This document shows positions 6,101 through 8,489 of a stretch of DNA of 8,489 bases, piece by piece. Numbering within the stretch: position 1 is the first letter of the stretch; each line of letters opens with the position of its first letter. The notes below the pieces were generated by a model that was not told where the DNA came from, searched no databases, and was given only the letters and a program-made list of their open reading frames with translations. The position numbers and the translations under genes are program-made. Location of the stretch: contig JAUVBC010000085.1 in the NCBI GenBank assembly GCA_030591405.1, positions 1 to 8,489 of the forward strand, given 5' to 3'. This DNA comes from Candidatus Zixiibacteriota bacterium (lineage in GTDB: Bacteria; Zixibacteria; MSB-5A5; GN15; PGXB01).

Positions 6101-8489
6101 CGGTAGCCGAACCGGCAAGATAGGTGGTCAGATCCGGAATCGTATCGGCAAAAACAATATTGCTTAACGTCTCTGAACCGGTATTAGTAACCGTCAGATC
6201 ATAAGTCAGAATGTTTTTGGGAGATGTATAGGTATCGCTGACTTTCTTAAATATGGTCAGATCATCCTCACCGGTTTTAATATCAACTATTGTCGTTACC
6301 AGATTGGAGTTGACCGTATCCAGAGTGAGATATAAGGCACTGCTTATCTTGCTGATACCAAATTGATCAACCGGCAATGCGGCAAATCCGATATTGGTGA
6401 TCTGCGTCCCCTGTTTGGTATTACCGTCAATTTTAACTTTGAAAGATAAATCAATCGAGTGCCCCGGTGCGATCGAACCGACCTGCCAATCCCAATTAAC
6501 CTGATTATCAGTTGCATCATAAGTACCACCGGCGGTTGCACTGCCATCGACATACGAGGTAAATTCAGGCAGCTTGTCCCAGGCAGTGATCTCTGTAATC
6601 GAGGTGTTACCGGTATTGCTAAACTCAAGACTATAGGTAAGAATGCTGCCGGGCGAAGCGATCAATGAATCAACCTGTTTGACAATCTCAATATCCGGTA
6701 CCGGAGTTTCCAAAACAATAGTTTTGGCCGTATCGGATAGTTTGCTATCATCAGGAAACAGAATTGAACCAATATTTTCAATCTCGGTTTGACTCGGAGT
6801 ACCATCATTAATGACAACCTTAAAGGTCAGAGCAGGTGATGAACCACCGGCCGCAACAGAGATGTTCCAATCGACTATTCCCGCCTGCGCACTATAGACG
6901 CCGCCTTCAGTCACGGAACCGTCAACATAAGTAACATTCTGAGGAATCGGGTCAGTTACCCAGACAGCGTTATCATCAGCTTCCCCGCTGTTGGAGACAG
7001 ATAGCGTATAAGTCAAGGTATCACCGGCGTAGGCCGTTGGTTTATCAACAGTTTTGGTAATATCCAAATCAGGTGATGGACCAGCCATCACCGTTGTCAA
7101 AGCGGTATCAGACTTAAAGGTTTCGTCGGGATATAATATCGAACCGATATTTCTGATTATTGTCTGATCGGGAGTTCCTTTATTAATTAATACTTCAAAG
7201 GTCAGGTCGGGTGATGATTCACCCGCCGGAACAGAGATGTTCCAACTAACTGTTTCTGTATTAACATTATAATCACCACCACCAGTAACAGAGCCGTCAA
7301 CATAAGCTGCATTCTGAGGAATCGGATCGGATACCCAGACATCCTCATCGGCGGCATCACCGGTATTGGAAATTGATATCGTGTAGGTCAATGTCTCACC
7401 GGCATAGGCTCTGGCAAGATCAACAGTTTTGGTAATATCAAGTTTTGGCGCTGTCTTTATCAACACTGTCGTTTTTGCTGTATCAGAGATTTTACTTTCA
7501 TCCGGCATTAATATCGAACCGACATTTTCTATTACAGTTTGATCAGGCGTTCCAGCATCTACTGTTGCCTTGAATGTTTTCGTCGAAGTTGCACCGGCAT
7601 TGAGATTATTGATAATCCAGCTCAGACGCTTGCTACTTGCATCATAAGTGCCATCTGTTGATGAACCATCAATGTAGGTACTGTATGAAGGTATAATATC
7701 CTCAACCTCAACAACGGAGGCATTGGCGTCGCCTTTATTTGAAATAACCAGCGTATATGTCAGCGTGTCGCTCGCATATGCAATTGCCTTATCAACATCT
7801 TTGGTGATATCAAGGACTGGCGCTGGTGTTGCGATTACCGTTGTTTTGGCATCATCTGATTTATTGCCATCGGGAAGAATAATTGTACCGATATTAACGA
7901 TCTCTGTCTGAACCGGTGCGTCCGAATCAATAACGGCTCTGAACGATCTACCAACAGTTACACCCGGAGCGATATAATCAAGCGACCAGTTCAACAGATT
8001 ATTGGTATCGTCATAGGTTGCGTCCGAAGCCGAACCAACAACATAAGTGGTAAAACTGGGGATTGAATCCTCAAGTTTTACATTTCGTGCTATTTCTTCG
8101 CCGATATTCGAAATTGAAAGAGTGTATGTCAGCGTATCACCTGCAAAGGCAGAAGCTAAATCTACCCTTTTGATAATGGTCAACTCTGATTTTGGGGATG
8201 GCAGCACAGTTGTGGTGACATCATCAGATTTCTTACCATCAGGAATAATGATCGATCCAGTGTTGGTTATATCAGTGTTATCCGGAGTATCTTTATCGAT
8301 CACCGCCCGGAAGCTAAGATAGGCAGGATTTCCTGCTTCGATATAATCAACTGTCCAGGTCAGAAGTTCTGAACCGGCGTTATAATCTCCACCAAATGCA
8401 GAACCCGGCACATATGTTGTAAACGCAGGGATATAATCCTCGACATTAACATCTTCAGCAGCAGTGGCACTTGCGTTCGAAACGATCAA
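3192..8489 (-). CDS. Giant DUF11-repeat surface protein with an OmpA-like domain, C-terminal part
   Basis: The visible 1765 residues end at a TAG (3192-3194). The protein continues beyond the window: the first visible residues (LIVSNAS) are the middle of a DUF11 unit, so the TTG at the edge is not a start. Order from N to C, counting from the window edge: DUF11 units 1-10 (residues 1-1244), SdrD B-like domain (1245-1340), divergent DUF11-like region (1341-1493), OmpA-like domain (1494-1609), and a last DUF11-like domain (1610-1765). DUF11 units are extracellular Ig-like beta-sandwiches typical of long adhesins and stalks. The OmpA-like domain should bind peptidoglycan, tethering the protein to the wall of a diderm cell. 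The role as stalk or adhesin is inferred from architecture; no ligand-binding or enzymatic domain is visible. The C-terminus (IRFY) ends in an aromatic residue, but no outer-membrane barrel or sorting domain is recognisable. The promoter and signal peptide lie outside the window. It converges on the transglutaminase-like operon. Confidence 0.9.
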   Translation of the reverse strand: MIVSNASATAAEDVNVEDYIPAFTTYVPGSAFGGDYNAGSELLTWTVDYIEAGNPAYLSFRAVIDKDTPDNTDITNTGSIIIPDGKKSDDVTTTVLPSPKSELTIIKRVDLASAFAGDTLTYTLSISNIGEEIARNVKLEDSIPSFTTYVVGSASDATYDDTNNLLNWSLDYIAPGVTVGRSFRAVIDSDAPVQTEIVNIGTIILPDGNKSDDAKTTVIATPAPVLDITKDVDKAIAYASDTLTYTLVISNKGDANASVVEVEDIIPSYSTYIDGSSTDGTYDASSKRLSWIINNLNAGATSTKTFKATVDAGTPDQTVIENVGSILMPDESKISDTAKTTVLIKTAPKLDITKTVDLARAYAGETLTYTISISNTGDAADEDVWVSDPIPQNAAYVDGSVTGGGDYNVNTETVSWNISVPAGESSPDLTFEVLINKGTPDQTIIRNIGSILYPDETFKSDTALTTVMAGPSPDLDITKTVDKPTAYAGDTLTYTLSVSNSGEADDNAVWVTDPIPQNVTYVDGSVTEGGVYSAQAGIVDWNISVAAGGSSPALTFKVVINDGTPSQTEIENIGSILFPDDSKLSDTAKTIVLETPVPDIEIVKQVDSLIASPGSILTYSLEFSNTGNTSITEITAWDKLPEFTSYVDGSATAGGTYDATDNQVNWDWQVGSIAPGHSIDLSFKVKIDGNTKQGTQITNIGFAALPVDQFGISKISSALYLTLDTVNSNLVTTIVDIKTGEDDLTIFKKVSDTYTSPKNILTYDLTVTNTGSETLSNIVFADTIPDLTTYLAGSATGGAVYDGTDGSLTWTISSLSQNQSVTYQFGVRVDADAPDAAIISNQGFIIEPTIIDGNIVRTTVLREMISVVKSVDKFQVTIGDTLTYTITYTNNSQADVSNFIIADTLPEGLNYINGSVSTHGLYNPINNTVAWRIPMVPAGGSGSVYFSVEIDESVPNQSAIENFVIFSGDDIPIDTSNLVIVTITFPEMAMSKTVNQVIAIPGDTVTYTINSFNDGAGTLNDAVLIDTLPANFEYVSGTATVNGISVTVTGTNILSIPVGTMEAGESAEIVYDVAILSAADRTLLHVNSAILRGTTNSGATQEFGPVQAIVSLQTPRLMITKRAEVTSSIAGSFVPFEITVTNIANIAIENVVVTDSMSSGFFYVDGSSILDGVAIADPTGTNPYDWFVGTIGSGHTITLQYMTQLGTSVPSGPAENIAWAAGTVGGEPVRTINVIARVNVISTNIPGAIRGKIIVDCDDDGTADTDSMLTGIDIYLDDGSNSKVNEKGMFYFGTVRAGEHVVAIDIRDLLNYELAEGQDGSVLVYVHEAGESYVTFKICPSYPKLSITKEAAILPKIRVSKTAILSDSMITDSNGVTIDYDVLIESSFGVQPGEVVVVDSFPDETRKIIFADDTRDPSDTGKVLRYAIDLPGEKRLKQSVYYSMENLDFDSDRFLTNNIHLEGAIDVETKKTTPVKSSPVELSIGPFNSASAGEIEIRMIAAHFVTAMVYLQENDLTPIADLADSIKKYPGFDVKVEGHADYRPIHTKRFPSNWELSTERAKSVIDRFVDFHSIDSSRFTYEGFAATRPIDRGHSEASWWKNRRSEVILSGSIKGGIEFSGDLSQKWSQSTLLELEPTQWDTLLFASESKSETELINTWEVLITINNIGPGKASKVVIEDLLPVGAVYEKGSASVNGRTVSATLDADNNLVIGSGDIPEGNSVEIRYRIQAEENSTLIGGGKAVIEIEHRDIGTVKQESNPIRFY
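3195..3662 (-). other. C-terminal DUF11-like domain after the OmpA domain
   Basis: Residues 1610-1765 begin with a linker and a Trp/Leu-rich stretch (KWSQSTLLELEPTQWDTLLF, 1626-1645). A DUF11-like sandwich follows: WEVLITINNIGPG, VVIEDLLPVGAVYEKGSASVNG, NNLVIGSGDIPEGNSVEIRYRI and KAVIEIE, ending in IRFY. The order of motifs (ITINNxG, D-x-LP, Y-x-x-GSA, I-P-x-G) matches the other units. Its job behind the OmpA-like domain is unknown. Confidence 0.75.
3663..4010 (-). other. OmpA-like (OmpA/MotB C-terminal) peptidoglycan-binding domain
   Basis: Residues 1494-1609 carry the family signature. A helix IADLADSIKKYPG is followed by DVKVEGHADYRP (G1538-P1544), FPSNWELSTERAKSV (1550-1564), FTYEGFAATRPI and KNRRSEVIL. 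Asp1541 and Arg1560 occupy the places of the two residues that hold the diaminopimelate of peptidoglycan in OmpA (Asp271 and Arg286 in E. coli). The long loop with FPSNWELS is of the MotB type. The domain sits inside the protein, followed by one more beta-sandwich, instead of at the very C-terminus as is usual. The family assignment is firm; peptidoglycan binding follows from the conserved residues. Confidence 0.9.
4011..4469 (-). other. Divergent DUF11-like region before the OmpA domain
   Basis: Residues 1341-1493 begin like a DUF11 unit (YPKLSITKEAAIL) and immediately repeat the opening strand (PKIRVSKTAIL, residues 1355-1365). A strand TIDYDVLIES, a segment VVVVDSFPDE and a YSMENL segment then echo the DUF11 order, but the GS and NxG signatures are lost. 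The region ends in a Ser/Pro/Gly-rich linker (PVKSSPVELSIGPFNSASAG) leading into the OmpA-like domain. It is probably a diverged DUF11 domain plus linker. Confidence 0.55.
4470..4757 (-). other. SdrD B-like (prealbumin-like) domain with an acidic calcium-type loop
   Basis: Residues 1245-1340 of the visible protein follow the SdrD B pattern: G-x-I-x-V-D, an acidic loop D1256-x-D1258-x-D1260-G-x-x-D1264, then LTGIDIYLDDG, a turn with an E-K-G-x-F-Y-F strand, and RAGEHVVAID. In the Sdr/SpaA families such loops bind calcium and stiffen the stalk. The loop includes a Cys (1257) where the family usually has another residue. The domain interrupts the DUF11 run between unit 10 and the divergent region. 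Calcium binding is inferred from the motif alone. Confidence 0.75.
4758..8489 (-). repeat. Ten tandem DUF11 units (about 122-143 residues each)
   Basis: Units in protein order are: 1 (8190-8489, cut by the edge), 2 (7821-8189), 3 (7449-7820), 4 (7074-7448), 5 (6699-7073), 6 (6270-6698), 7 (5904-6269), 8 (5535-5903), 9 (5148-5534) and 10 (4758-5147). A typical unit opens with LDITKxVD, then AYAGDTLTYTLSISNTG, D-x-IP, TYVDGS, Y(D/N), W, a middle F-x-V-x-I and TPDQTxIxNxGSI, and closes with PDxxKSDxxxTTV. Units 2-5 are 123, 124, 125 and 125 residues long; 4 and 5 are the closest pair (about 81 of 125 positions identical by hand count). Unit 6 carries an extra stretch of about 20 residues near its end. 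Units 7-10 keep only the core pattern, and 9 and 10 are the least typical. The boundaries were set by eye at the residue opening each unit. Confidence 0.9.

Noticed and set aside
7723..8322. Open frames on the + strand opposite the giant gene
   Set aside because: They lie opposite repeat units, resemble each other only because the repeats do, show no recognisable domain or ribosome binding site, and read as antisense shadows. The same applies to the other + strand frames at 3774-6668.
8487..8489. TTG as the start of the giant gene
   Set aside because: The first residues are the mid-unit strand of a DUF11 domain (compare TLSISN in the next units), so the real start is outside the window.
4758..8489. 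CRISPR array or satellite repeat
   Set aside because: The repeating unit is about 370 bases, diverged, and translates as one continuous protein, so it is a protein domain array.

Overview
The window holds three protein genes and almost no non-coding DNA. Two genes run on the + strand and end at about 3.1 kb. One very long gene runs towards them on the - strand and fills the rest. The signal peptide and the OmpA-type peptidoglycan-binding domain point to a Gram-negative (diderm) bacterium. Moderate GC, DUF3857/transglutaminase proteins and giant DUF11 surface proteins would suit an uncultured FCB-group lineage (Bacteroidota/Zixibacteria-like), but that placement is a low-confidence inference. 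There are no RNA genes, mobile elements, CRISPR arrays or phage genes.

Region 1-1183 (+) is the 3' part of a gene for a DUF3857-type transglutaminase-like protein with a complete Cys-His-Asp triad. Its stop codon overlaps the start of the next gene (1180-3117, +) by four bases (ATGA). That gene encodes a complete 645-residue exported paralogue of apparently the same three-part architecture (DUF3857, transglutaminase fold, DUF3858-like C-terminus). In it the catalytic Cys is Thr and no His stands at the expected place, while the Asp is kept. The pair therefore looks like an active enzyme and a pseudoenzyme made from one coupled message.

Region 3118-3191 is a 74-bp convergent intergenic gap with a strong hairpin terminator that can serve both strands.

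Region 3192-8489 (-) is the C-terminal 1765 residues of a giant cell-surface or periplasmic protein. From N to C it has ten tandem DUF11 beta-sandwich units (the first cut by the window edge), one SdrD B-like domain with an acidic calcium-type loop, a divergent DUF11-like region, an OmpA-like peptidoglycan-binding domain, and a last DUF11-like domain ending in Arg-Phe-Tyr. The N-terminal units are much more alike than the C-terminal ones, which suggests growth by recent tandem duplication. It is probably a long stalk or adhesin held to the cell wall. Nothing in the sequence proves a functional link between it and the convergent transglutaminase-like pair.
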